Shown: positions 10,101 through 19,165, numbered from the stretch's first letter. The stretch: DNA of 51,341 nucleotides from CAYNYM01 sp049366815 (GCA_049366815.1 JBMNCO010000144.1:1-51341), one strand, 5' to 3'. Numbers and translations are program-made. The notes: generated from the letters alone by a model not told the origin.

Positions 10101-10578
10101 TCTCCAAATCCTTGGGTCGTTTTTCAACGACTACCCGGCAGTGAGTGCCACTGTTGACTGCGCAAACGATTGGCGCGAGAGGCTCGTATCTGCCACGGAT
10201 CCGACCAGTTCCGCTCCATCGCCTGAGGAGTCCGCCTTTTTTAGGGGGCTCACATCGGCGGAGACCCTTTTTACCGCTGCAGGTCTCTGTGCATACCAGG
10301 AAAATCCGTCAGCAAAAGATTACGCTTCCAAGGCTGTGAAACGGCTCTATGAAAACCTGAAGGGTTTTCTGAGGGCGACCGAACCGACATTGCCGCAAGG
10401 GGACCTTATTGATAAGGTGGTAAAAATCATCAAAAATCAAATTGAAGAAGTCCAAAATATGGAAGAATTCAAGAGGGCACCAGAAGAAGTGAGGAGACAA
10501 ATAAAAGATGTAATCAATGGGACTTTGGATCAGCTCAAAAAAGGTTGGGACGACGAACTGTTCGAGTCCGTGTCCTGA
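7120..10578 (+). CDS. large tubulin/FtsZ-like GTPase (FtsZl-2-like)
   Basis: 1152 residues from ATG 7120, chosen because GGAGGGAAGG ends two bases upstream and the domain begins immediately (LLVGIGGVGCQI, residues 8-19). The tubulin signature GGTGSGM is at 164-170 and a second nucleotide-loop-like NGAGQIR at 105-111, matching the Tubulin_2 (tubulin-like) family rather than true FtsZ, which is about one third this length. The C-terminal ~700 residues are helical and charged with no familiar domain. FtsZ-tubulin relatives of this kind, encoded beside vWA proteins, were proposed on comparative grounds to form membrane-remodelling systems. Here it directly follows the vWA gene (65-bp gap) and precedes two membrane proteins. 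Polymerisation and GTPase activity are expected but not shown by sequence. Confidence 0.85.
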   Translation: MAQFRPTLLVGIGGVGCQIASNVLDMAKKSGMLERCGVAVLGFDTDQNDIDTMVDKKMMDERNLICTSPNRNVWEVLMSYSHNIEKWFVPLDELAVEIRQMSLHNGAGQIRMLSRLAFYSSLKDTALESRLKQTVEDLTKMRGSAGQPVFKGPMNVMFVGTLAGGTGSGMFLQAALYLKKLLEDQGCQPDMRGLFLLPDIMVHAANLPSNQIEPVRANAYAALRELHGILLQTAGRVPIQVQFEYAPNYNLVKHSLPFKNITLIDFENQNGGNLDGGLSTYISLASRGAYELLLTPIGGRADSIGVNDVRSKLDAAGPAKQGDVNYYSALGVAAAVYPTEEILDYLSLQYARRILGEEWLLLDKRFNEEIRRYNERRAARVTSERPPSRSTSYVRDLDQAASEGKPFFADIRSAVHSVTQDRHGNDIREHRHETYLNAIEAEVVRAFWSSGKELEKLKNSPDMQNKKSGGVEALRRTVNEGEMLLRNWKSAIQEALRSRPVEIMRNIFAFSETANPSEMRPYHLQAYIQHSKVHPVEVRYFLYSLLGLIEERRVVLSHERIKTEYTLKALSKKDFDESTENSIETAVEGVAALMQKPSWKRWIHREVQRFGSDYCRYFNQTMKTLRAFAEQTLTESIYHLFEDQLAGERGLLPVYEKFFDALKDLADRLEDEASENLVRHGTRSGPSGGNVYVYADATAKKEMEQRLAGAFGSSLKAGGVNLALVNALYGRYKMERDRNGWDFIPAFDAETLFRNEVIEGYCLQELEKSHSTLYRLSATEAIRREANLKGQDGRKYLESVLDTVSAQSKILLRLKDPNAGDQVIFWGLSPENAQRLGDIDKLLGQTGTSTLVEQDFPDDELLCFSTRVNLTPSDILKLNSGGEERFSVGGIYYASYHRMVDAILKFERLHTRGVSGLFTPHLDKGWHVPGSFPELSPPDTDRVQWHLVDAFALALATGRFERTTLRRKPVTYYLDWTRRGQSDERRLLVKSCDNLQILGSFFNDYPAVSATVDCANDWRERLVSATDPTSSAPSPEESAFFRGLTSAETLFTAAGLCAYQENPSAKDYASKAVKRLYENLKGFLRATEPTLPQGDLIDKVVKIIKNQIEEVQNMEEFKRAPEEVRRQIKDVINGTLDQLKKGWDDELFESVS

Positions 10579-10589
10579 GACTGCTATCA

Positions 10590-12497
10590 ATGCCGGAGAC
10601 CCTGATATGTAATCTTGACCCCGCCTGGGGATTCGCGCACCTGTGCCAGTGTCATGGTCTGGACCTTTACATGGACAATGATCCGGCGGTCTGGGACGCG
10701 GGTGCCATGGATGCTGACGCCGGGGGACCTCTAAATTGGCCGCGCCCTCTCCGCATTGAGGAGATGCATCGATCCATTGAGGACCTTGTCCATGTCCCTG
10801 GTGAATGCCCGAAACAAGTCATTCTTATCGGCGGATTTCAATCCGTATCCGATTGGAACAGGATCTCACCGGCTGTCAACTTACTTCCCACAGAGGTGAA
10901 ACGTTTTCTCATCTGTTCCAAAGAGAGAGGGCCAGAGGTTGAACTGCCAATTGACTGCACCTTTATGACCTCAGAGACGGATCCCCATGCCCGGTTTCTT
11001 ATTTTCCGGATCATTCAGGAAATACTGCAAAAGGATCCTGAACTTCTCCTTGGCCGCGCCCCTTATCCCTCTCCTCATTGCCTGGAGGTAAATTTCTCAC
11101 GTTCGCGAACTAGGATGAGTGATAGGGTAGCCCTCGATTGGCCCCCTGTAGCTTCCTGGTTGGAAGATAAATGTATATCCTTTCTGTCTTCCCGAAATAT
11201 GCATTTTGAACGGGAGGCCTTCGATGATCAGACAGAGGGATATCTTGCCAAGACAACGGCTCTTCTCAATGAAGAATACTTTGCGAAAACACCGCCAGAG
11301 TTCCGTGATACCGTCCCGCCTGAAGACGGAGAAGATCTCGAATCAGGATTCCCGGTGAGAACGCCCGCCGAGGCAGCCAAGGCGTCGTTGCCGAAGCCCC
11401 CCCTCTTTTATAAAAAGGAAATTTCCGCCGTTATCGATGGAAAATGTGAAAAATTTTATGACGATCTAACAAAATACCTGCGGCCGTTATACCGGAGATG
11501 CACCGAGGAACGCGACAGATGGCGGAAAGAACTCAGAACATCGGGTGAGGCTGTCTATCGGGATCTTGAAGAAAGGGTCACTACTGCCGGCCTGGGCTAC
11601 GGCCAGAGCAGCGTTCATTGGCTCAAACAGGTCATACATCGCGTTGACATGGATTTGATTCCGGATGTTGAGACAAAGCTCAACGAATGCATGGAAGAGA
11701 TGGGGGACAAAGATTCAGCAAGGGGAAATAAACACCCAGATGGAGTGGACGGGACCAAAACCCATTTCAAGCTGATGCATTTTGTGGAAGACGATGCACT
11801 CGATGAGGCAAAAAAAAGTGCATCCGCGTGTGCCGAATCGCTTGGCGGCATCAGGTTTTTCTGGATAGCCACCCTTTTAGCGCTGTGTCTGGCCAGCCTC
11901 CCAGGTCTGGCACGTTGGAAGGGAGGAGGCGCCCCTCTCTTTTCAGAGATTTTTGACGTCCCCTGGGTTTCCCTCTTTGGCGCTGTCCTCGTCATATGCA
12001 TGTTGGCCGTCTGCCTTTATCGCCAGAAAAGGCTGCGCAGGAGCCTGGATGCATTAAAAACAGCGCTGACTGAGGTCAACAATCGTCATGTGAGGGCTTA
12101 TTGTGCGATTTTCGAATATCTTTCCGCGCGGGAGGCCATGGAACGACTCCAGCAGCTTGCCGGATATTGCCGTAACCAACTCGATGAGATCGAACAGGGG
12201 GTAGCTGCTGCGCGAAACCTCAAAGCGTTTCTCGCGCAGCAGCTCGAATACTACCGTAAAACGGGTTTTTTCTCCAGCCCTTCGGACCCCGCAATAACCG
12301 ATCGAAATTTCGGTCTGTCACCACAATCCTGGTTAAAGGACGCCCTGAGGCCACTCCATGAAAAATGGGCGCGCGGGGAGGGAACAGAAATCGAAATCCA
12401 GGGTCTACCAACGAGCGGCCCCAGGGTCTCTTTTAAAAGCTCCTATTTCAAAACGGCCCCTCTCCTTATTGTCCACAGCACAGACAGGGCATCATGA
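10590..12497 (+). CDS. two-TM protein of the tubulin-like cassette
   Basis: 635 residues from ATG 10590, 11 bp after the tubulin-like stop; a longer frame from 10545 would overlap that gene and has no better ribosome site. Residues 1-165 look like a globular alpha/beta domain (strands such as QVILIGGF), 165-430 are helical and charged, two TM helices lie at about 437-455 and 475-495, and the tail has predicted coiled coil with a long helix around 500-560. I recognise no family. Its stop overlaps the next ATG (ATGA at 12494), implying translational coupling. As a cassette member it may be the membrane adaptor for the tubulin-like protein; that is inference. Confidence 0.75.
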   Translation: MPETLICNLDPAWGFAHLCQCHGLDLYMDNDPAVWDAGAMDADAGGPLNWPRPLRIEEMHRSIEDLVHVPGECPKQVILIGGFQSVSDWNRISPAVNLLPTEVKRFLICSKERGPEVELPIDCTFMTSETDPHARFLIFRIIQEILQKDPELLLGRAPYPSPHCLEVNFSRSRTRMSDRVALDWPPVASWLEDKCISFLSSRNMHFEREAFDDQTEGYLAKTTALLNEEYFAKTPPEFRDTVPPEDGEDLESGFPVRTPAEAAKASLPKPPLFYKKEISAVIDGKCEKFYDDLTKYLRPLYRRCTEERDRWRKELRTSGEAVYRDLEERVTTAGLGYGQSSVHWLKQVIHRVDMDLIPDVETKLNECMEEMGDKDSARGNKHPDGVDGTKTHFKLMHFVEDDALDEAKKSASACAESLGGIRFFWIATLLALCLASLPGLARWKGGGAPLFSEIFDVPWVSLFGAVLVICMLAVCLYRQKRLRRSLDALKTALTEVNNRHVRAYCAIFEYLSAREAMERLQQLAGYCRNQLDEIEQGVAAARNLKAFLAQQLEYYRKTGFFSSPSDPAITDRNFGLSPQSWLKDALRPLHEKWARGEGTEIEIQGLPTSGPRVSFKSSYFKTAPLLIVHSTDRAS

Positions 12498-15400
12498 TGG
12501 CTGTTTACGGTTACATTATAGCCTTTTTGCTGGCATCCATCCTGATCACCTTTCGCCCTCTGCCCAAGGGAAGGGGCCTGTTATTCACCCTGCTCCGATT
12601 GATCCTCCCGCTCGCGTTGGTGCTTGGTGCCGGCTTTTTTGTGGGGATCATTTTACTGAAACTGGACGTCTCCGCGTACGCCGCGCAATTCGGATCAACC
12701 CTGAGAAGCTGGCAGGGACAGATGCCTGCTTTTCTTGCTTTCCTTCTCACCCTTCCCATCTCCTGGCTGGATATCCTCGCCGGACAGTCCGGTTTGTGGG
12801 CAACCCTCGCATTCATTCTTCTCTTCATGTGGATCTACGTCTTTGTCCGCCTGGGATTTTTCGGCCTATTTGGAATCCTTATCCTTGTGAGCCTGGCCAT
12901 ATACCTTGTCAAATGGTTGTACTGTCTTCTTTTATCCAGACCGAGACCCAGGAGACTGAAGTCTTATCCTGTTGTACTCCCTGAGTCGGCCGGTTTTCTC
13001 ATTCCTTCGGTCAATCTTGCCACCCTGCTTCTGGCCGTCTTTCTGGCCGCCTTGCCATACGCCTCGAAACGACCGGAAATCGAGACGTTTCTAGCCGTTC
13101 TTTTCTGGGGCGGCGTGTGGATCGCCATACTGGAAATCCGGTCCTGGCTCTGGGGTAGCCATGATAAGGGTTCGAGAAGGGTCAGCGGAGAGGATGTCTC
13201 AGCCCTCGAAATCGAAAGACTGGAGGAACTCTACTACGAATACCAACGCCGACACCCCGACCAGATCCTCCTTGCATGGGATGAGCCACCCAGGGAAGCC
13301 GCTTCAAGGGAATCACCCTTTAAAGAAAGCACTGATCCTTCAGATGAGGCCGCTGAGGCGTACTTCAGATCCACATGCTCATCTGGTGGGCAGGTGGATC
13401 GTTTGATGGCTTCACTCCGCCATTTTATAAAGGGCGGCGACCTCCTTTTCACAGACACATTGAGCGGTCTTCACTACCTTTTGATCTCCTATTTCATTCG
13501 GATGACCGTGGAACGGGGAGGATCGGCCTTCATCCTGTGTCCCACAGGGACCGATGAGGAAGTAATTGCCGCCCTCCAATCCAGGTTGCCGACCGCCTTT
13601 TTCCGGTATGCACTTCGGGTTGCCGTATTCGGAAAGGACCAGGTGGGTGCCGACTTCCAGCCCGATGTCCTGATCTGCCCGGAAAATCGTTTTGACGGGC
13701 TGATGGAGGGGCCTCTCTTTGAGAACATCCTCGGGAGCTGTAGCCTGTTCATCGCACTGGGGGTGGAGAAGATGAGCCTATCCTCTCTGCGATACCGGTT
13801 GATCCGATTTCGCCTCCCCTTTCCCAAATCACAGATACAGTTTCTTTTTCAGAGTGAGGTCCCCGGTGATGCGGAGTCATCGGTCAGGGAGCTTATTCCC
13901 GCCAGGAACATCCTGGAAGACAGGCTAAATCCGGGGGGCACCGTAAGGCGTCTCTTACTCCTGTGGAGGAGCCGGGGAAAGAGTGAAGCGGAATTCAAGC
14001 AATACTACCTGAAGGGTTATGGAGCATCTGTAGACCTGCCTCTGCTGCTGTGCTGGCTGCCCTTTGATCGCGATTTTTCCGTTACTTACTATGATCCCGA
14101 TCAACGGTTTGATGAAGATCTTTTTGAACGCCTGAAGAATCACGTGTCTTTTCATTTTTCCGGCCACCGCGCCCATCCTGAGGATTGGATGCAACTGGAA
14201 AGGAGCGCCTTTGGCTACACACATTCCGGAAAAATCGTTGTGGTGGCGGAGGACGTAAACAACCTCGCTGCAGCCGTTTACAGGAGCTACAATTTTGACT
14301 CCGGGAGTATAGCGCTTGTCTGCCTTGCAAGCCATAATTACCTGCTCCGTGATTTCATGGTTGCGTGTTTCCACGGGCAGGCAAGCCATTCCACTTACCG
14401 CCTTTCGGATGAACTTCTTCAACCCCGGGTTCCAAGGGCCTGTGGCGGCCTCACCGACCTTGCCAAGTCCCTGCGATCTTGTCTTTCCTCCCCGAGGGGC
14501 CTTTCGGGTGATGAGATAACGTGTTTTCTGCAAGCCTTTCCCTTTAAAGGGCTCTTGGATGATCTGAAAATCAGTCCATCCCCGGACGGGATGCAAAGGC
14601 TTTTTGAGGAAGCCTTCGGGGAGGAGTGCCTGATTACAGTACAAAGAATCCAGGACGAGACAAGATACATCTGCCCGGCGCCCGGGACCGGAGCACAGGA
14701 GGCCTTGACCCTCAAAAATACGCTGGATCAGGTGATGGGAACCGTTTCTGCAGGGGATATCGGGCTTCGCATGGCAGAGGACACTTACATCATCCTCGGT
14801 CAAAAGTTTCACCGGATCTCAAAGATAGGACCTTCATCCGGGGATGTCATGGTGGACCATCAGGACGATGACAGTTACAAACGTTTCAGATACTTTTTCG
14901 ACAGAACCTACCAAATCAACGAATTCAAGTGGCAGGAGGACGATCCGATCGACGAGACCAGAGGCGGGCTGCAATTCAAGATCGCCCACTGGCATGTCCA
15001 TTTTACACGCACAACCAGAGGCTATATCGAAGTCGCAGAGGGCCTTCGGCCCCTTGATCAAAACACGCCGGAAGCTTATCGTCACCTGATCCACCGGAAT
15101 TTTCAAAATCCCCTCTCGTACTCGAAGCGTTGGCGAAACCTCCTGGAAATGCGAATCCACAGTGTGAGAGCCACTGGAAAAACGGATGATCTCGGACGGA
15201 TAGCCTTCACCCTCTGCGCTCTCCTCCAGGACACGATTTTTTCTCTCACCCCGAGGGTCGCAGACAAGGTGGCTGTCATGTCACCTCAATCGGCCTTCAG
15301 CCAGATGCAAGGGACTGCTCCGGGAGAAGCAAGGGACTCCCTTTCGGCCCTTATCTACCCCAAAATAGAACCCGCAAACCTGAAGGAGGGGAAGGAGGGT

Positions 15401-16318
15401 CCCCAGGAACTTGTTCTTTATATCCTAGAGGACGCTGATGAGGATCTAGGCGTAATCCGAACACTTAAGGACGACTATGAAAAGATTCTCAAGGTCGTTT
15501 ACGACTACCTGGTGTGGGCATCCGGGCAAGAAGAATCTGATCTGTACCACACTTTCGGGGCGCAGACTTTGCATCCGGACTTCGATTATCCCTCGGTGAA
15601 GGCATACCTTGAGCAAGGGTTTGCCGGGCGCATCCCTCCTGCAACGGCAAAGCGCCCCCCCATCGAGGTCCCCCCGGCTTTAGTGCCTGAAAAAGTCCAG
15701 GGAAAGTTCTGCGATTTCTGCGCTAGGCCCTTACCCGGGGATTATGAAAAAATAAGAGACGGACGACTGATCTGCAAGAGATGTTCGCCATCCGCCGTCA
15801 GGAATCTCGATGAATTTCGCAGAATCTTCAACAAAGTCATTCGCCAGATGGAGCGCCGTTATCGCATCACCCTTCCCCATGACTTTGATACCCGTTTTGT
15901 CTCCCCCGAGGAAATTGCAGCCCTTCAAGGAGAGACCTTTGTCCCCACAGACGGATTCGATCCACGTGCTGTGGGCCTGGCCATGCGGGAAGGGAAAAAA
16001 CGCACGATGCTTCTTGAAAACAACGCTCCCCGGATCGCCACCGTGGCGACTCTGGCCCATGAACTCACCCATATCTGGCAATTCACCCAAAAAGGACACG
16101 AGAAAACCGACCAGGAGATTCTGGAAGGGCAGGCCCGCTACATTGAGATCGATTTCAGCCGAGCCCACGGGGGGAGGCGGCTCGCGGATATGCTGGAAAG
16201 CCAGGCCCGGACAGGGACCGATATCTATGCACGAGGATGGCGAAAGGTGGTGGGGATGTGCTCCTATACGCCCAACCACGTCTTTCGGTGTTTTGAGGAG
16301 ACGTTTAGGCAGTGGTGA
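12494..16318 (+). CDS. multi-TM protein with C-terminal zinc ribbon and DA1-like HExxH peptidase
   Basis: 1274 residues. About six TM helices occupy residues 3-230. A cytoplasmic region of ~800 residues follows. At the C-terminus a LIM-like zinc ribbon has C1073/C1076 and C1094/C1097, then a metallopeptidase with H1189-E1190...H1193 (LAHELTHIW) and a candidate third ligand E1211 in LEGQARY. Ribbon plus this HExxH...E layout is that of DA1-type peptidases. The middle (about 290-1060) may be a degenerate SF2 helicase/DUF1998-like unit: a strand-rich module near 300-450 without a Walker A lysine, then GLRMAEDTYIILGQKFHRIS and an ELVLYILEDADEDLGVI stretch resembling the DUF1998 region of MrfA-type proteins. 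That middle call is tentative. Last gene of the cassette, coupled by ATGA overlap. Confidence 0.8.
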   Translation: MMAVYGYIIAFLLASILITFRPLPKGRGLLFTLLRLILPLALVLGAGFFVGIILLKLDVSAYAAQFGSTLRSWQGQMPAFLAFLLTLPISWLDILAGQSGLWATLAFILLFMWIYVFVRLGFFGLFGILILVSLAIYLVKWLYCLLLSRPRPRRLKSYPVVLPESAGFLIPSVNLATLLLAVFLAALPYASKRPEIETFLAVLFWGGVWIAILEIRSWLWGSHDKGSRRVSGEDVSALEIERLEELYYEYQRRHPDQILLAWDEPPREAASRESPFKESTDPSDEAAEAYFRSTCSSGGQVDRLMASLRHFIKGGDLLFTDTLSGLHYLLISYFIRMTVERGGSAFILCPTGTDEEVIAALQSRLPTAFFRYALRVAVFGKDQVGADFQPDVLICPENRFDGLMEGPLFENILGSCSLFIALGVEKMSLSSLRYRLIRFRLPFPKSQIQFLFQSEVPGDAESSVRELIPARNILEDRLNPGGTVRRLLLLWRSRGKSEAEFKQYYLKGYGASVDLPLLLCWLPFDRDFSVTYYDPDQRFDEDLFERLKNHVSFHFSGHRAHPEDWMQLERSAFGYTHSGKIVVVAEDVNNLAAAVYRSYNFDSGSIALVCLASHNYLLRDFMVACFHGQASHSTYRLSDELLQPRVPRACGGLTDLAKSLRSCLSSPRGLSGDEITCFLQAFPFKGLLDDLKISPSPDGMQRLFEEAFGEECLITVQRIQDETRYICPAPGTGAQEALTLKNTLDQVMGTVSAGDIGLRMAEDTYIILGQKFHRISKIGPSSGDVMVDHQDDDSYKRFRYFFDRTYQINEFKWQEDDPIDETRGGLQFKIAHWHVHFTRTTRGYIEVAEGLRPLDQNTPEAYRHLIHRNFQNPLSYSKRWRNLLEMRIHSVRATGKTDDLGRIAFTLCALLQDTIFSLTPRVADKVAVMSPQSAFSQMQGTAPGEARDSLSALIYPKIEPANLKEGKEGPQELVLYILEDADEDLGVIRTLKDDYEKILKVVYDYLVWASGQEESDLYHTFGAQTLHPDFDYPSVKAYLEQGFAGRIPPATAKRPPIEVPPALVPEKVQGKFCDFCARPLPGDYEKIRDGRLICKRCSPSAVRNLDEFRRIFNKVIRQMERRYRITLPHDFDTRFVSPEEIAALQGETFVPTDGFDPRAVGLAMREGKKRTMLLENNAPRIATVATLAHELTHIWQFTQKGHEKTDQEILEGQARYIEIDFSRAHGGRRLADMLESQARTGTDIYARGWRKVVGMCSYTPNHVFRCFEETFRQW

Positions 16319-16358
16319 GGGCTACGACCGTATAGTTCGTTGTTGTCATTCCGATACA

Positions 16359-16383
16359 GGTATCTTCACAAAAACAAGATACC
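16359..16383. terminator. hairpin between convergent genes
   Basis: GGTATCTT (16359-16366) pairs perfectly with AAGATACC (16376-16383) across a 9-nt loop, placed in the 74-bp gap between the plus-strand peptidase gene and the minus-strand cas2. Position suggests a bidirectional terminator, but no T-tract follows on either strand, so support is limited. Confidence 0.4.
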
Positions 16384-16392
16384 CCTTTGACC

Positions 16393-16680
16393 CTAAACGG
16401 AGAGAAGTGATTTGTCATGCCGCCGCTCCAGGTCTCGTCCGTCGCTCCTCGCGGCGGAAAGACAATTAAGGCAGAGGGGGTAGTAGATGACCAGATCTTC
16501 CTTCCGGTTGATGAGTTGCCTAATCTCCCCCCTGATTTTCTCAAACCCGTCTTTGTCCAGCTCGCATTCGAATACCGAGAGATTGACCCGCTCTCCATGG
16601 GCCTGAAGAACACGGGCAACCCCGGTTCTCCGCTTGGTATTGGAGATATCATAGGCCACGACATAGTGTTGGCGTTGCAT
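16393..16680 (-). CDS. cas2: CRISPR-associated Cas2
   Basis: 95 residues, the usual Cas2 length. The N-terminal strand YVVAYDI carries the ferredoxin-fold metal-site Asp, followed by KRRTGVARVLQAHGERV and SVFECEL, the standard Cas2 core, and a VIYYPLC strand near 65. Cas2 dimers bridge Cas1 dimers in the spacer-integration complex. Its ATG shares one base with the stop of the RT-cas1 gene (TGATG), so the two are translationally coupled. It is the last gene of the adaptation operon. Confidence 0.95.
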   Translation of the reverse strand: MQRQHYVVAYDISNTKRRTGVARVLQAHGERVNLSVFECELDKDGFEKIRGEIRQLINRKEDLVIYYPLCLNCLSAARSDGRDLERRHDKSLLSV

Positions 16681-19073
16681 CAGTAGTATCCTATGAAATA
16701 ACGGTAGTTCTTTTCTCCCCTGAGGTGACGGCAGAGGTCCCTGACTTGTTGTCTGATCACATTTTTTAGAGGCACCCTTATACCACGATACCGTACTGGC
16801 GTGCCCTGTCTTTCCAAAAGGCCCTCCAACAGTTTTTTCCTGCTCTCTTCGTCCAGGAGCCCGGTTGAGGTCACGAGATTGAGTTTCTCGTTTTTGGTCA
16901 ACATGCTGAAGATGACGCGATCTACGCCCTGGGGGCGAAATTCTTCCACCAGATCAAACACAAGGGTCGGTTTTTCTGCCTGCGGGGCGTGCATGAAAGA
17001 GATCTTGGGATTCAGGCCGGAGGCCGCTACCTCTCTCCATACCTGCCGATAGAGAAAGCCGTACCCATAATTCAAGAGACTGTTGACCAGATCTCTTGCC
17101 CCCTCCCTTTTTCTGCCGGGGAAATCGGGCACGCTATCGGACAGAAGGAGTTTCACCAGATGCCAGTATTTTCTCGCCGCCTGCGCCTCCAGCCCCATCA
17201 GCCTGGCCCTTGACAAGGCCAGTGCATCGTTTCCCATGTCAAAGTTTTCCACCTGTTCCACAATCCGGTCCAGTTCCGGCACGGCCCCATCCAGGGCAGA
17301 CCCGTATTCAGAGTGGGCCGGGCGATTTCGGCCATAGTATTTCAAGATATTGACTTGATTACGGATTTTCCCTTCAACGAAAAGCTTGGCCAGTTCCATG
17401 GCCATATGGCCGTCCTGGATGGCCTGGAGCTGGAGAAGCCCCAGGGTCGCGTCCCCGGCAACGGGGTTCTGGAGGACACAGATGGGAATTCCGTCCCACC
17501 CGCTGAAAAAGAGGGAAACGCGGTTCTTGCTGCAATAGTGTATGAGGTCCGAAGATAGGGTGATTCCTTTGGCCGTAATGTTTAAGGTCTCGAGCCGCAC
17601 TAACGGAAAGTCTAAAATTTTGACCCCTTTCTTTTTGACCACAAGGTTCTTCCTCGTCTTTCCTAAAAACACCCCCGGTGTTTCGATGAGCACCTCACGG
17701 CTCGTGCTTTCAAGCTTTCTGTATTTTCTCTTCTTCTTTCGAACGGCCGCGTCCGCTGCTCGAATCGGATCCCTTCCCGCTCCTTTTAGGGTCTTTTCTG
17801 AGGGTTCCTGAAGTGGATCATCCCCTACCCTCCATCTTCCGCCTTCTGAAACCTCACTCCGCATCCTGTATTCGTCCGCCACTTCCTTGATCCATTTCTC
17901 ACGACCTTTTGGATCGCTCATTCCAAATGGCCTAAGAGGCGAGAGGAGATGCCGGATGGCCTCCCGCCCCCATCTCTTCCCTTGGGAACGGGCGTCCTCG
18001 AGAAGAACATCCGCGATCTCCTGCCGGAGATGGAAATTCAACCTCTGATAAACACCGTGAGGATTAAGCAAACGGCCATAGTAGCGCTCAAACCCTGTAA
18101 CCTTCTCTTCCAGTTTTGTAAAAAAGGTTGCGGAATCCTGCAGGAGTCTCTTCCTGATGAGCTCCCCAAGGGCATCCTCCGTCCTCTGAAGTCTGGCCCG
18201 GTCAATCCGTTTCTGGTTTCCCTTGAAATAGATCCCCATAAAGACAAATCCCCGGTCCAGACTTCTTATCCAGGGGTCTTCCTTATTCAAATCGAGCTTG
18301 AGAATCCGATTCAGGAAATTGTGGGCGGCCTCGAAGTCCTCCTGGAGCTGGAGCCGATCCGGTGAGAGGAGAATGAGATTATCAGAGTACCGCACATAGG
18401 GGCATCCTTTCCCTACGATATATTGGTCAAACGGATTCAGGTAGATGTTGCTGAGAAGGGGAGAAACAACGCCCCCCTGGGCAATCCCTCCGGATGTGTC
18501 CTCGTAGGATCCCATGCTGTTGATGGCCCCTGTCTTTATCCACATTCGGATGAGTTTCGTGATTTCCGGTTCATCCACCTGTTTGCGGAACTCCCGGAGC
18601 AGGATGTCGTGATCCATGGTATCGAAATAGCGGTCGATGTCTGCACAGACCGCCCAACGGATGTTCAGGTTCTCTATCAACTGAGTGATTCTGTTGATCG
18701 CCCGACCCGGTCCCTTGCCCTTGCGATAAGCATAGCTCACATCTACGAAGAGCGGCTCAAAGATGGGTTCGACAAGCCGTCTGAGAGCCTGTTGAACAAT
18801 TTTGTCGTCAATAGTTGGAAGTGAAATCGGACGGTTCTCCCCCGGCTTGTGCTCTTTCGGAATCATGATTCGGGCATAGGGTTCAGGGCTGTATGTCTGG
18901 TTTCGGAGGCTTTCAAGGAGAGCGGTGAGATTGCGATCAAGATTCTTCTCATAATCTTCAACACTTACCCGGTCGATCCCGCCTGCCCTCCCTTTGTTTC
19001 GGATGGCATACCAGGCATCAAAAAGGGTGCCGGGGGTGGTCAGCCGACTGAAGATGGTTCCTTGGCCTTCCAT
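16680..19073 (-). CDS. cas1: reverse transcriptase-Cas1 fusion
   Basis: 797 residues. Residues ~1-400 are a group II intron-like reverse transcriptase: motif A ADIDRYFDTMDH (catalytic D145), GIAQGGVVSPLLSNIYLN (195-212), and motif C reads YSDN (229-232) where YADD is standard, so the second Asp is Asn. Residues ~455-797 are Cas1: integrase ligands E629 (GLEAQAARKYW), H695 (FMHAPQ) and E710 (DLVEEFRP) are all present. RT-Cas1 fusions allow spacer acquisition from RNA in type III systems. There is no Cas6 domain on this fusion; cas6 is separate. Located between the trailer end of the array and cas2. RT activity is uncertain because of the YSDN change. Confidence 0.95.
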   Translation of the reverse strand: MEGQGTIFSRLTTPGTLFDAWYAIRNKGRAGGIDRVSVEDYEKNLDRNLTALLESLRNQTYSPEPYARIMIPKEHKPGENRPISLPTIDDKIVQQALRRLVEPIFEPLFVDVSYAYRKGKGPGRAINRITQLIENLNIRWAVCADIDRYFDTMDHDILLREFRKQVDEPEITKLIRMWIKTGAINSMGSYEDTSGGIAQGGVVSPLLSNIYLNPFDQYIVGKGCPYVRYSDNLILLSPDRLQLQEDFEAAHNFLNRILKLDLNKEDPWIRSLDRGFVFMGIYFKGNQKRIDRARLQRTEDALGELIRKRLLQDSATFFTKLEEKVTGFERYYGRLLNPHGVYQRLNFHLRQEIADVLLEDARSQGKRWGREAIRHLLSPLRPFGMSDPKGREKWIKEVADEYRMRSEVSEGGRWRVGDDPLQEPSEKTLKGAGRDPIRAADAAVRKKKRKYRKLESTSREVLIETPGVFLGKTRKNLVVKKKGVKILDFPLVRLETLNITAKGITLSSDLIHYCSKNRVSLFFSGWDGIPICVLQNPVAGDATLGLLQLQAIQDGHMAMELAKLFVEGKIRNQVNILKYYGRNRPAHSEYGSALDGAVPELDRIVEQVENFDMGNDALALSRARLMGLEAQAARKYWHLVKLLLSDSVPDFPGRKREGARDLVNSLLNYGYGFLYRQVWREVAASGLNPKISFMHAPQAEKPTLVFDLVEEFRPQGVDRVIFSMLTKNEKLNLVTSTGLLDEESRKKLLEGLLERQGTPVRYRGIRVPLKNVIRQQVRDLCRHLRGEKNYRYFIGYY

Positions 19074-19165
19074 GTGTCCACTCCCTTTCAGCGCGTTTTA
19101 CTGCACTTAACAAGGACGTTGCATTAATCCCAGTGCGAGGTGGTTTGCCTTTTTCTTTCTACATG

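Noticed and set aside
13955..14812. 285-codon minus-strand frame inside the peptidase gene, and a 293-codon plus-strand frame at 25298-26179 inside a RAMP gene
   Set aside because: Antisense shadows of well-supported genes; no ribosome sites or domain signatures.
16305..16664. 119-codon minus-strand frame overlapping cas2
   Set aside because: Out of frame with the clearly recognisable Cas2.
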